64,000 nucleotides of DNA from Asterella californica (GCA_036924285.1 JAYKYS010000015.1:3286001-3350000), one strand, 5' to 3'. Positions 43,063-54,698 are shown, counted from the stretch's first letter. Notes: generated from the sequence alone by a model not told the origin. Made by a program: numbers and translations.

Positions 43063-46000
43063 TAGAACCTACTGTTGAGGTCCCGTCAGAGTTGGAAGCG
43101 AGGCATGTACAGAGGTCTGGAGACAAGTGTGGTGTACAGAGTTGGCAGTCTGGATTGCTGATGTTTGAGGCAGATGGATGGATTCGATTTACAAGAGTTG
43201 AAGATATGGAGAAAAATACAAAAAGATGGGTGGTGAAACAGGTATCAGAGTTGTGGCGTGTAGGAGTTCTACCTGAAGACGAAGTGGTTTCTGGGTTGTT
43301 TGAAGAGTTTATGTCTGTACAGTCAGTTGTCGGTTGGTTAGATAATGTGAGTGGATTGGTGGAAGGGAAATATAGTGTGGCGGTGATCCCTATCCACTCT
43401 CGACGCATATATGAGGAGATTGCTACATACGTGCAGTTCTTTCCTCATCCGATGCAGAATAATGAGGGGAGAGAAGTAAGTTGTTGGTGTGCATTCTCTC
43501 AAGAAGTAGACGTCCATGCGAAGTACAAATCTGTACTGAGAAAGGTAAGACCGGTAGCAGCTCAACTACGTGCTAACTCCCAGCAGCAAGTACAGTTAGT
43601 GGGGACTGAGCATATATTGCGTGATCATAGACGAGTAGGGCACCAATTTACTGAGGAGACATTGAAGGAGCTCCAGATAGGAGGGGGTGATTTCTTGACT
43701 GAGGTCGAGAAGGCAGTGTTTGAACAGATGATAGTGAAGCATGGTAAAGCATTCTCTTTTTCAGCAGAGGAGATAGGTTGTGTAGACCCAAAGGTTATAG
43801 CGCCTATGGTTATATTCACAATCCCTCATGTGCCTTGGGACCTGAAACCGATCCCAGTCCCTCGTGCTTTGTTGCCTAAACTCATCGAGTTGTTGAAGGA
43901 GAAGGTACAGATGGAGATACTTGAGCCGTCTATGGGGCCATATTCTAGCAGGTGGTTCACTGTACCCAAGAAGTCAGGAGCTTTGCGTTTTATTCAAGAC
44001 CTACAGCCTGCAAATAACGTAATCATTTGCAATGTTGGAACGGGTCCTGTGATTGAAGAGGTAGCAGAGGCATTTGCAGGGAGAGCTATCTATTCGATAG
44101 GAGATCTATATTCTGGTTATGATCAGTTCCAGCTGGCTGTGAAGAGTAGAGATTTAACTACTATGCGTACGCCCCTGGGGTTGATGCGGATGTGTACTCT
44201 TCCACAAGGAGCGACAAACTCGGTGGCTCATATGCAGAATGCGATGCATAAGGTACTAAGGGAGTTTGTGCCTGATGTTACCATTCCGTTTCTAGATGAT
44301 ATTCCTATAAAAGGTTGCGCGATTGAAGATAAGGATGGAGCACTTGCGAATGGATGTAGGAGATTTGTTGCAGATCATATCAGGGATGTAGAACGTATCT
44401 TGACTCGACTGGAGGAGGTGCATCTCATCCTGTCAGGAGCTAAGTCCAAGTTTGGTGTGTTTGAGATTTTAGTGGTTGGACATCTGTGTGGTGCTTTTGG
44501 AAGGCGACCAAACCCCGAGAAGGTTGAAGCTATAGCTAGGATGGCAGACTGTAAGAACATCACGGAGGTTCGACGCTTTCTAGGTGCTTGTGTATTTTAT
44601 CGCTTATCAATTCCTCATTATGCTCATGTTGCTGAGCCTTTGTATGCATTATTGAGGAAGGGTAAAAGGTTTGTATGGACCTCATTCCATAGAGAAGCTA
44701 TGAATAGGCTGAAGGAGGCTCTACAGTCTCCACCTGTTCTAAGAAGAGTAGACTACGGATGTGGAAGACCTGTCATTGTCACAGTAGATACTAGTCCAAA
44801 GGCGATTGGCTGGGCAATAGGTCAAGATGATGCGGATGGTATGCAGCTTACCTCTAGGTTTGGAGCTAGGATCTTGACAAACAGGCAACGAGATTATCCT
44901 CAGGTGAAGCGTGAATTGTGGGGAGCGGTGACAGCGATGAAGACAGACCGTGAGTTTCTGATTGGTGCTCATGTAGTTCTAGAAATGGATTGTCTACCTC
45001 TACTAGGCATGATATCCAACTGTAGCACGCCAGACATAGCGATGTTACTTTGGATTGCCTATATTGGAAGCTTGAACCCAGAGCTGAAGCATATAAAAAG
45101 AAAGGAGAATATGGTCGCAGATATGTTGTCAAGAGCTCGATTTGTGGACGAGGATGTCATGATTTCAGAAGCTGAGGAAGAGGAGGGAAAGGATGCTCAG
45201 TGCCAGGTTAATCGACGGGCTGCGAACTTGGAGCCGTTGATGTTTAGAGAAGAGCTTTACACAAGTAGACTTCGTGGCATAGGATATTATCTGAGCTTGT
45301 TGGAGAGGCAAGAGAGGTGGAGCAAAGTAGAGTTCAGAGAGATAAGGAAACAAGCTTACAACTATCTTCTGCATGATGAGTATCTTTGGAGACGACCACA
45401 GAGGAGAGATGGGATGTTCATACGAGTAGTTGACGATCTGCAGACTAAGCAGCAACTAATGAATGAGTTCCATGATACTTTGTGGGCCGGACATCGAGGG
45501 ATTTGGGCTACCTATGTCAAGTTGAAGGAAAGGTATTGGTGGAAAAGTCTGTACCAGGATGTGATGAACTACGTCAGTTCCTGCTTGCATTGCCAGTTCT
45601 ACTCAAAGATGCGGTATAGGGACGGTCTCGTGCCAACTTATCCGCCTTGCATTCACTTTCAATGGGTTCTCGACTTGGTGGTGATGCCTCTGGGGTTATG
45701 GGGCATGCGATATTTGGTTCTGGCTCGTGAGGATCTCTCCAACTTTGTAGAAGGGCGAGCCTTGAGGACGAAGACCACAGAGGGGATATGTAAGTTTGTT
45801 CTTGAAGATATTATTTGTAGATATGGGTCTGTAGGAAGGCTACGTGCAGATAGGGGAGAACTACGTGGTACGGAAGCGAAAGAGTTTTTTGCTCGATATG
45901 GTGTGAAGCTCAAGCTTACTACTGCGATGAATCCAGAGGGGATTGGCAAGAGCGAACGAGGACATCCATCAATAGTCCAGGCTTTGGTGAAGGCGTGTGA

Positions 46001-46373
46001 TGGTAAGCATAGAGAGTGGCCTAGGTTACTCCCTTTTGCTTTATGGGCAGATAGAACAACTCATTGTTCTACTACAGGATACATGCCTGTTGAGTTAATG
46101 CTAGGACAGAAACCAATGATGCCAGCAGAAGAAGACTGTCCTACCTGGGCTACCTTGCCATGGGAGGACAATGTGGACCGTGTGCAGCTTCTCTCACTAC
46201 GAATCAGACAGCTAGAATGTAGAGAGGAGGATCTCGTTGAAGCGCAGCGACGGCTGAAGGCGGCTCGACTTGGGAACAAGGAGAGGTTTGATAAGACTCA
46301 TAGACTTCGACCAAAATCGATACATACGACAGCACATTGGAGAACCAACACTCTACAATTCGAAAGTTTTTGA
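43027..46373 (+). CDS. C Pol: novel N-terminal domain, RT, RNase H, integrase
   Basis: A 1093-codon frame from 43092, open back to the frameshift site, with no needed ATG. About the first 165 residues form a domain I do not recognise (WIRFTRVEDMEK, VAVIPIHSRRIYEEI, SCWCAF). RT follows near residue 230: LEPSMGPYSSRWFTVPKKSG, SIGDLYSGYDQFQLA near 335 and PFLDDIPIKG near 400. RNase H starts near 560 (IVTVDTSPKAIGWAIG). Integrase zinc site is near 795-835 (HDTLWAGHRGIW, CLHCQF). The core Asp residues are near 861 (WVLDLV) and 919 (ADRGEL), with the Glu near 954 (KSERGHPSI). The frame ends early at 46373 after a small deletion near 46322 that removes GDWVL-type sequence kept in B and D. Confidence 0.92.
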
Positions 46374-46618
46374 GAAGGTGGTTTGGTCCGTACCTTGTCT
46401 CTGATGTACATCAGAATGCTACTTATTCCCTGCAAGAACTAGATGGCACGCCTTTAAGGCTTCCAGTTGCTGGGAAACGAGTGAAGCTATTCAAAAAGAG
46501 AGGGGGGACTGTGGAGCTAGCTGAGTTCTTAAGTTCAGAGCAGACAGGAGCGGATGAAGACCTTTCTGAGACGGTCGAGGAGAGCGAAGACGATTTGGAG
46601 GACCAAGAGGGTCGATGA
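46337..46618 (+). pseudogene. C integrase C-terminal domain (out of frame)
   Basis: The 93-codon frame continues the integrase after the deletion: NQHSTIRKFLRRWFGPYLV, then a segment with LPVAGKRVKLFKKRGG and an acidic end. FGPY marks the GPY/F module. Alignment with D (59194-59508) shows it belongs to Pol. The deletion near 46322 puts it out of frame, so the encoded integrase lacks this part. Confidence 0.82.
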
Positions 46619-46647
46619 CGGATTGGCACATACCAGAGGATGTGCAG

Positions 46648-46663
46648 GTTTGGAGGGGGTGAA
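46648..46663 (+). promoter_or_regulatory. C polypurine tract
   Basis: TTTGGAGGGGGTGAA directly precedes the 3' LTR, as in B and D. Confidence 0.8.
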
Positions 46664-47182
46664 TGTCGTATTGTACATAGGTCTGTACAGTGAAAAGTAT
46701 TACAGAGAGATTTTTTTTCTATATTGTGTAAAGGAAGCTGCCCTGCAGCTTAACAAGCTAGGCAGGAGCTAAGTTGGGGCTATGCTTGACAAGCTGCCCC
46801 CTAGCTTGGGTTGGAATATCACCCCTAAGGGAGTCGAAAGACATCAGAATGCAAAGCTCGACGAGGAGAGCGACCTCATGCTTCTAGTTTTGACAGAAAG
46901 TGTTTTAAGCAATAGTTAGTACGAGTTTTAGGATGTGAAGTATGTGAAAGAGAGAAATCGGTCGATTCCGGTTCGTGACTCGAACTCAGAATCGGATAGC
47001 GTGAACGTGTAGGTGTTCACAAATACTATAGTTTTGACTCCTTGTTCATTAAAAACGGAGTTGTATAGAGAAGGGAGTTGTATAGAGAAGTTAGTGTAGA
47101 AAAGGCTACTAAAGATTTTACAGAAAAATTTCTTCAGGTAAACATATGTACAAAAGTTTTTACCTTCTTGAACGGAACCAAA

Positions 47183-47247
47183 GGCCATCCCAGTGATAGG
47201 GCGCCTGCCTAGGAGGGAAGTGGTCTCAGGATAAATCCCCCCTGGCC
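47183..47247 (+). repeat. tRNA-derived module in the C 3' LTR
   Basis: Same 65-base module as 38734-38798, with one change in the B-box-like core. Confidence 0.5.
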
Positions 47248-47639
47248 TCTGGTTCCTATTCCGGCATGTTGGCCTCCTGGAAGGGAGTCTATGTGGGATA
47301 TGCAGCCACGTCCTGCATATCTAAGGGCGGGAGACCGGTATCTCCCTTAATCGTGGGCTTCCTGGCCTAAGCCTCCGCATGCCATCCTGAATATACTATG
47401 GGAGATACCTGGTGCGCATATGGGGGGGCTGTAAGCCCTGTGGGGCAGCCTCATAAGTGTTGGGGCTTCGGCCTACATTGGATGGCTTGTAGTATATTCA
47501 GGGTGGCATCAAGATGGCATCGAGGGCACGGGAAACTTTTGCTGATTATTATGTACGCATAAGGACAGCAGGGGAACAGCTTTAGCAGGGGCCTTAAAAC
47601 TGAAGCGGAAGCGGACATTTTTCTGAGAAATGTTTCTTA

Positions 47640-48070
47640 GAGAGCTTGAAGCGGAAGATTACAGCGGGAACGGAAGATTACCGCGGAAGCTTGAAGCGGA
47701 AGGTTACAGCGGAAGCGGAAGATTACCGCGGAAGCTTGAAGCGGAATATTACAGCGAAAGCGGAAGATTACCGCGGAAGCTTGAAGCGGAAGGTTACAGC
47801 GGAAGCGGAAACTACAGCGGAAGCGGAAGATTACCACGGAAGCTTGAAGCGGAATATTACAGCGGAAGTGGAAGATTACCGCGGAAGCTTGAAGCGGAAG
47901 GTTACGGCGGAAGCGGAAAACTACAGCGGAAGCGGAAGATTACCGCGGAAGCTTGAAGCGGAATATTACAGCGGAAGCGGAAGATTACTGCGGAAGCTTG
48001 AAACGGAAGGTTACAGCGGAAGCGGAAGATTACCGCGGAAGCTTGAAGCGAAAGATTACAGCGGGAGCGG
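47640..48070 (+). repeat. 45-bp minisatellite in the C 3' LTR
   Basis: Same units as in the 5' LTR with a different number and order, including one shortened unit near 47805 (GGAAACTACAG). This shows slippage since insertion or during reverse transcription. Confidence 0.8.
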
Positions 48071-50532
48071 AACTCTGTACGCATAAGGACAGCAGGGGGG
48101 CAGCTTAGCTAGGGCTCTGCTTGTGATAAGTGACTGGGCTTATAAGGACAGGAGGGGGGCAGCTTAAGCTGGGGCCTTAACTTTTAGGTTAAATGCCTAC
48201 GGCGACTTGGTATCGGGGGACAGTTTGAAAAGGATTTTTCGGAGAGAGGTGAAGCGGAAGGAGGAGGATTACACGAAGGAGAAGCTAGGAGGCTGGGAAA
48301 AGATCAAATTGCTGACAGATTGAATTGGGAGATCATCGTAGGGAGAGGGGCAGGAGTTTTAAGCTTGGACGTTGTCCAATAAACTGTACAGAGGAGAAAT
48401 TACTCTCAGGAGGCAGTTTGATTGAGAGAGATCGTTTGAAAATCTACGGAGGACTTTTGATCGACGCATGATCAAATTTTTGAGAGTTTCAGTTGAGGCA
48501 AAGAGAGGAATAAGATTCATGGGTCCGAATTTCACTATTAGGTTTGAATTGAGACGTACTTGGTAGACTTTTGGTTGAAAACTGATTGACGGGAGAAAAA
48601 GACACGCAAGAGAGGAAGAGAGAGAGATTTTCTTTACAGTTGAAGAAATTGATGATGCAGCTACACTGAAATAAAGTTATTTGGATCTTGAGAGACCTAT
48701 TTGTGTACCTAAGGTGTGCTGGAGTGCTTGTTTTTGTAAACAGTGGGCACAAGAGGCTGTGGTTTGAGATTTCATCGTTGGCAGCAACCTATTTTCCTTT
48801 TTGATCGTTTTTCTCTGATCGGTCACAGTCAGGAGGTCCGCCCTCCCCAAGAAAGACTCTCAACTCTACAACGCCTAGTGGAGAAGTTACAGGACTCGAA
48901 AGATGGAGAAAACAAGCTAGGCTCCAGCTTACGGGCTTTTGGCACAACTTCGGATCTTCACTTTTATCACATAGATGGGTAGAGCTCGTTGTCAGCTTTC
49001 CATGGGCATCTTGTCTACTTCATTTGGACACCTACTGGAGAAGTTATGCGACTCGAAAGAAGGAAAAATCAAACTAAGCCCTAGTTTACTTGCTGACTGG
49101 GTATTTGCAGCCCCATGCGTTATATTAAAGACGCAAGGGCCTGCTTCCTCATTATTGAGAGAACTTCGTACGTACAGAGACTGTGACAAGGGGGCTGCTT
49201 AAGGGGCTTGCTTGTTCTTGCGATCTGTCGGTGGACGTTTTGGAGAATTGGGAAGTCCAATACACGCGTGCAAGGTGTCATCGAGTTCAGATCTGTGCAG
49301 GCTACGCACAGGTTAAGACGGTTTGAGAAGATACGGATCGGGGGTTGTGTACTGAGAGAAATTGAGATGCAGGAAGTAGATTTGGAGTTTTCAGTTACAT
49401 GTGAAGGAGAGTTGGACCGTCCGGGTCATTCCAGAGTCCAAACTTGTTGTCCTTGGATCCATCGAGATCAAAACAACGAGTTCTTCAGGAAATTGAAGAC
49501 GACACGAAGTTTCATCGGACGGTTTGGGAGTTTTGAGTGAAATTGGCTCGCAGGGAAGCGCTTACATCAGATTTTTGTGCGCCTGCGATCTGAGATTGGG
49601 TTGTTCTTCACGATCGGTGAGCCAAGCTCTTCGTTCTTGATGCCTACGCGATCAGGGAGTCTTCATGTACGCATAAGAGAAGATTGTACGTGAATTGGAT
49701 TGTTGGTTTGGGTGTGGTGAGCAAGTTTCAGTCGCAGGGAGCTGATTTACGTCAGTTTTTTGCAAGATGCGACCAAATTTCTTGCGTGGTTTTGCAAAGG
49801 GAACTCCAAACGGCTTGTTTGGAATCTTGTTGGGTTCAGGGTAGCTAGATCTATCTGCCAGAGAAGACAGATATCAGTTTAGACGATCCGTTTGTGCGGT
49901 GTGTGCGGTTTTAAGCCGCAGGGAGGAATTTTTGAAGGTTCGGTCACCTGCGACGATATCTCGGCTGTTGGGAGTCGGATCTGAAGGTTTCTTGGGTTAA
50001 CCGAGTCAGCGGAGGAGACCCTATCGACATCTGAAGTCCGTTCGACGAAAGGAGGAAGTTCACAGATAGATCTTTTTGGTATCTTCGCTACGGGTTTTGC
50101 TCTTTTGAGTTCGTTAGAATTCTGGTTGGCTATATACAGCTTGTGGTAGCTAGCTTTAGCTAAGAACTTGTACATGGATGTGGTTTGGACTTGGGTTTGG
50201 ATCGCGTGATACTGATGTGGCTCTACTTGTTAGCAAAGAGAAGTTTCTCTTGCTTGGAGCTACGCTTCGGTGTTTTTGGGTCAGGGTTGTGATTCAAGGG
50301 TTGTTTTTAAGGGCTTTGAAGCAGGTTACAGACCGCTCTGGTCTCTTTTTCAGTTCCGTGTTCTTAGGAGAAAGAACCGGCAGTGTACATACATTTGGAG
50401 TGTATATATCGCAGCGTTCGTTTTCGTGGTTGTTTTTCTCTGTCTTGTCTTTGTTTCAGCACACAACATCTCCACAGCCAGGAACTCACGTTTTCCTAGA
50501 CATCCTTCACGTAATATCCGACACGACACCGT

Positions 50533-50990
50533 ACAACCCAAAAGCTAACGGACTGACAGAGAAGTCGAATGGTCTCTTTGTAATATTCTGAATAAGATAA
50601 CAGTTAACCATGCGTATGATTGGGACACGAAACTGCTATCTGTGTTATGGACTTTTAGGATTTCACCTAAGGTCACAACCCAGAAGACACCCTTCTACCT
50701 AACTTATGGAATGACATCTGTTGTTCTCATCAAGTTAGAGGTCCCTACTTACAGGTTAGCCGTTACCAAATGCATGGGAGAAGAGGAAAGTCAGGAGCAG
50801 CGTCTTCTGAACTTTGTGGAGTTCGAAGAAGACAAGAATGCAGCTTTGGAGAAGACGTACGAAGTACAAGTACAACTTGAGGTGAACTATGATGGCAAGT
50901 TGAAGAAGGTGACTGTCGCGGATGGAGACTTGGTTCTTCTGTACGACAACAGGCATCTCAAGTTCCCAAGGAAGCATCGTCTGCGACCTG
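50533..50990 (+). pseudogene. Family A integrase, end of core and C-terminal part
   Basis: After the CCGT duplication the integrase resumes with YNPKANGLTEKSNGLF, which carries the catalytic Glu. A break near 50590 is followed by a frame from 50642: TQKTPFYLTYGMTSVVLIKL, a charged helical part, and VTVADGDLVLLYDNRHLKFP ending in KHRLRPE. This is the standard approach to the GPY/F module, which is missing because family B LTR sequence begins here. The junction lies within a stretch similar in both sequences (CTGCGACCTGAG here, CTGCGATCTGAG in the B LTR). Confidence 0.75.
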
Positions 50991-51885
50991 AGATTGGGTT
51001 GTTCTTCGCGATCGGTGAGCCAAGCTCTTCGTTCTTGGTGCCTACGCGATCAAGGAGTCTTCATCTACGCATAGGAGAAGACAGTACATGGATTAGATTG
51101 TTGGTTTGGGTGAGGTGAGCGAGTTTGAGCCGCAAGGAGTTCATTTACGTCAGTTTTTTGCAACCTGCGACCAAATTTCTTGTGTGGTTTTGCAAAGGGA
51201 ACTCCAAACGGCTTGTTTGGAGTCTTGTTGGTTTCAGGGTAGCTAGATCTATTTGCCAGAGAAGACAGATATCAGTTAAGACGATCCGTTTGTGCGGTGT
51301 GTGCGGTTTTAAGCTGCAGGGAGGAATTTTTGAAGGTTCGGTCACCTACGACGATATCTCGGCTGTTAGGAGTCGGATCTGAAGGTTTCTTGGGTTAACA
51401 GAGTCAAGGAAGAAGACCCTATCGACATCTGAAGACCGTTCGGCGAAAAGAGAAAGTTCTCAGATAGGTCTTTTTCGGTTCCTTCGCTACGTATTTCATC
51501 TTTTTGAGTTTGTTAGAGTTCTAGTTGGCTATATACAGTTTGTGGTAGCTAGCTTTGACTAAGAGCTTGTACATGGATGTGGTTTGGACTTGGGTTTCAA
51601 TCGTGTGATACCGCAGCAGCTCTGTTTGTTAGCAAAGGGAAGTTTCTCTTGCTTTGAGCTACGCTTCGACGATTTCGGACCAAGGTTGAGATTCAGGGGT
51701 TCGTTTTAGGGGCTTTGAAGCATATTACAGACCTCTCTAGTCTGTTTCTCAGTTTTGTATTCTTAGGAAGAAGAACCGGCAGTGTACATACATTTGGAGT
51801 TGGTATATACCGCAGCATTCATTTTTGTGGTTGTTTTTCTCTGTCTTGTCTCTGTTTCAGCACACAGCACAGTTTCGAGTCCTGT
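50985..51885 (+). repeat. B4: internal part of a family B LTR, plus strand
   Basis: It matches the central and right part of the B3 LTR (about 49585-50465), lacking both ends. The left junction has microhomology to the integrase sequence and the right end abuts an inverted B LTR piece. Confidence 0.75.
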
Positions 51886-52249
51886 AACTTCTCCACTAGG
51901 CGTCTAAACGAAGTAGACAAAGTGTCTATGAAAAGCTGGCAAGGAGCTCTATCCACTGATGCAATAAAAGCGAAGATCCGAAGTTGTGCCAAAAGTCCGT
52001 AAGCTGGGGTCTAGCTTGTTTTCTCCATCTTTCGAGTCTTGTAACTTCTCCACTAGGCGTCCAAACGAAATAGACAAAGTGCCTATGAAAAGCTGACAAC
52101 GAGCTCTAAAAAATGCGATGAAAATGGAGATCCGAAATGATCCCAAAAGCCCGTAAGCTAGGGCATAGCTTGTCTTTCTCATGAGTGTCTTTGGAGCGAC
52201 AAGCATCGAAGTCTGAATTTCAGATAGGAGCCGGTCCACGACACGACAA
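51886..52249 (-). repeat. B5: start of a family B LTR, minus strand
   Basis: It contains one and a half of the 157-bp tandem units and ends GGTCCACGACACGACA, the minus-strand LTR start. It lies head to head with B4, so the two are rearranged remnants rather than one insertion. Confidence 0.75.
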
Positions 52250-52529
52250 CACCTTCTAGACAAGGAAGAGTTCGACCTAACTGTTCACTTGATGGTAACA
52301 ACATTAGAAGCATTAGACTACCATTACCTCTGGCCCTCATGAGGTAATGACTATCTCTGGCCCCCATGAGATCGCTCTAGCTCTCAGCAACGAACAAGTC
52401 TTACAAAAGAGCTCGGAAGCGCAGATGGGTACGACTTCCCAAAGATGTCTTCTGTCTTTTGAGCCGAATACAAAAGAACACATGGTTGCCACTGAGGCGG
52501 ATGCCACCTCAGCCAGAGGTACCAGCTAG
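52250..52529 (+). pseudogene. Family A 3' ORF, C-terminal remnant
   Basis: The first bases encode EEFDLTVHLMVTTLEA, matching LEKEEFDLAVHLVVIALEA of the better copy near 19296-19350. After a short duplication of GGCCCTCATGAG / GGCCCCCATGAG and a frame change, 52347-52529 encodes ISGPHEIALALSNEQVLQKS, as in the other copies. The coiled coil and N-terminal domain are missing, replaced by B LTR pieces. Confidence 0.65.
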
Positions 52530-53582
52530 GCAGCACGTGATATCAAAAGTCAAATTAGGTACTCAAGCAGGAGCGGACCTCATGGATGTCACCCCTGGTG
52601 ACCAGGAATAGATAAGAACATTAGTAAGCTGATTTTTAGAGAATCAGAGTTAGCTGTTTTTAGCTTGACAAACTCCTTTTTATATTTTTAGGATATTGTT
52701 CATGTGGTAGGGTTAGTTCCACCATGAATAAGGAAGACTCTCCAAACTGAAGTCGGAACTGAGAGGAACTGAAGTCGAGGAGGAGGTGGTCATTTGACAA
52801 TGCCTCTTTTATCCTCTAGACTGTGATTGCGATTCGAGGGAATCACCTCCTACAATTAGAGACGGTTGTATAAGATTGAGGTCAATGTTGAATTTTATAC
52901 ACACGCATAAGGCTACACACAGAGTATATTTGTGCATAAGGTAGGTCTGCACCTCTGCATCCAAGAAAGGATCGTGGGAGTGTAGACAGGAATAGACAGA
53001 ATAGACCAAGAACGACATCCTCGTGTAGTCTTGCTTGATTTGATGTGTCGAGGGATAGTGATAGGAAGTTGAAGGAGTGGCTACCAAAAGCTAATATAAC
53101 TTCTTCTCAAGGATTGGATTGACGATTTTGTTTACAGAAGCTTTGTCTACATCTTCTAGGGATTGAGTTTCATCGAATTCATACCCAATTATGCATGAAA
53201 AGCCTTCCTGTTGAGTGGCGATGATTGTTATAAGCTATGTAGTGTCCAAGTTTGTCTCATCCAGTGGAGCGGTTCGGATCCACATACGGACTCTCCATGA
53301 GAGATTGGTCTCTTGAGACAGAGCAGTCGAAGCAACGACAAAATAAGTCAGAAGCCGTATTTGTAGAAGTTGACTGAGTATCAAGCAAGACGTGGATGAG
53401 TTAGGCGATGAGAGTGTCGGCACATGTCTGAACCTCTATAAAAGCTCATTTGGCAAAAAGGACAGTGGGTGGTAATTAACTCCAAGATTGTCTCGAGAGA
53501 AAAGACTTAAAGTACACAGAAGCTGGCGGATTGCTTCTTATCACAGTTGAAGACATCATCCTCAATGACAAGACAATGGGAC
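52530..53582 (+). other. Family A non-coding tail before LTR3
   Basis: It aligns by blocks with 5260-6082 and 19607-20471, for example GTATAAG followed by CACACGCATAAGG, the GGAAGTTGA/GGAGTG block and CCAGTGGAGCG before the LTR. No coding frame is credible. It may hold 3' regulatory sequence. Confidence 0.6.
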
Positions 53583-54309
53583 TATAAGTAGATATTTGAT
53601 TTTCTTCCCCAATTTACTACAAGCAAGGATGGCTTGTTAGTCTGGATCCGGACTAGAAGCATGTCGGAAGATTGATTTCTCTCTTTCTTTTCATTTCTTC
53701 TTTTGTTAATTTTCTCTTCTTCCTTCTCTTCTCTCATCTTCTCATTTTCATTCTATCTTCTATTTGGTTACAAAAGCTTTGTATGAGTATCAGTGGATGT
53801 GAGTGTCGTTGTAGTGCTGCTAGAAGATCGTTCAGCAAGCAAAAGCCTGGGAAGGTTACAAGGGGCATACACTTTGTGAATGATCTTATCAGTTGAATGT
53901 CATAAGACTAATTTGTGATATGGAGTAGTAATTGACATCTACGGAGCAATGACAATGTTCTAAGGGTGTCAGAAGCCGAGTTGAATCTCCAAAAGACGAG
54001 AATTGCTTCTGGAAGCTGACGTGAGAAGACTAGAAGCCTTGGTCAAGAGTAGTAATCGTCTTCTCTGTCTTCTCAAGTATATTTGTGTTGTATTTTAAGT
54101 AGTAGTTGTGTGTTGTGATCCAGAGTTAGAGCTGGATCACTGGAAGCCGCGTTGTTTTGTGAGTTAGAAGGAACTTCTGAGCAAGACCAGTGTGTTTGTG
54201 AGTTTGAACATATCTTAGAACTTAGAACAATGTAACTAGTGTAAATCTTCTTGGGGAACGAAATCTTTTATGCTACAATGGGATAAAGGAGAAATCTTGA
54301 GACACTACA
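53583..54309 (+). repeat. Family A LTR3 (727 bp)
   Basis: It runs from TATAAGTAGATATTTG to CACTACA and matches LTR2 in order, with many substitutions. The end is fixed by loss of similarity right after CACTACA. Divergence between LTR2 and LTR3 is much larger than in B1, C or E, so the array is old. Confidence 0.75.
53858..53877 (+). promoter_or_regulatory. Hairpin in LTR3 with compensatory change
   Basis: ACAAGG / CTTTGT around GGCATACA. Relative to LTR1 and LTR2 one G-C pair became A-T and one became G-T, so pairing is kept. Confidence 0.5.
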
Positions 54310-54698
54310 GTGACATGACATATATTGTAAACTGTGACAATGATGAGATTTTGACTATTTTTCTCGAGTTATGGGTTGAATTCATGAGTGAAATTTTCTA
54401 AGACGGAGAGAATCTTGAATGGTCAAATAGGTTGTTAAAGGTCTTGGATCAAGCTTACCTCTCTTAAGTTAGCACAGATTAAGATTTGATCCATATATGA
54501 GACATGGATTGAAGTTTCTATCTGAAAATATTTCAGGGTATGTGTGAAGGTCCAATAAAGCTTCATGTGAAGTTTGATCATCATTGTCAAATGATTTGGA
54601 AGAACTGAGGTAGCAAAGTTCGGAGAAGCTTTTGTTATTAGCGAGTTCAAGTTTCAATCATATCTATTGTCACGTGTTGGTTCTTTTAGAATAATTGG

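Larger units (their letters stand above)
38215..48870 (+). mobile_element. Element C: Ty3/gypsy LTR retrotransposon, plus strand, nearly intact
   Basis: The element is 10.66 kb. LTRs of 2175 and 2207 bp (38215-40389, 46664-48870) begin TGTCGTATTG and end CTCTACA. ACGC on both flanks (38211-38214 and 48871-48874) is a 4-bp target duplication. The other B LTRs show the empty site TTTGGACGCCTAGTGG. Gag, Pro and Pol are almost uninterrupted. Visible damage is a small frame break at the end of gag near 41850 and a deletion of about 20 bp before the integrase C-terminal domain near 46322. It is the youngest layer of the nest and a close relative of D and, more distantly, B. Confidence 0.92.
46664..48870 (+). 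repeat. C 3' LTR
   Basis: The repeat is 2207 bp and matches 38215-40389. It holds its own tRNA-like module (47183-47247, B-box base changed to GGATAAATCC), minisatellite and AATAAA (48670-48675). The close match of the two LTRs, apart from repeat number, indicates recent insertion. Confidence 0.92.
38021..50528 (+). repeat. B3: solo family B LTR, split by element C
   Basis: The LTR is 38021-38214 plus 48875-50528, about 1850 bp in all. It begins TGTCGTATCGTGG and ends CGACACGACA. CCGT flanks both sides (38017-38020 and 50529-50532) as a 4-bp duplication. Joining the sides restores the integrase reading (HRKTTP to YNPKANG). No B internal region remains, so recombination between its LTRs left a solo LTR. 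Element C then inserted at an ACGC site within it. Confidence 0.9.
3480..54309 (+). mobile_element. Family A Ty3/gypsy (Athila/Tat-like) array carrying nested insertions
   Basis: Three family A LTRs (6083-16435 split by B1, 20472-21195, 53583-54309) separate related internal regions. The order is 3' internal fragment, LTR, longer 3' internal fragment, LTR, PBS-gag-pol-3' ORF, LTR. This LTR-internal-LTR-internal-LTR layout is expected from recombination between LTRs or from tandem insertion. The third internal region reads gag, protease, RT, RNase H and integrase in the Ty3/gypsy order, followed by an extra coiled-coil ORF before the 3' LTR, as in the Tat/Athila group. Frames are broken throughout, so the array is old and inactive. 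GAAGAC/GTCTTC is strikingly common in it. The left edge at 3480 is where similarity to 16440 begins, not a proven terminus. Confidence 0.75.
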
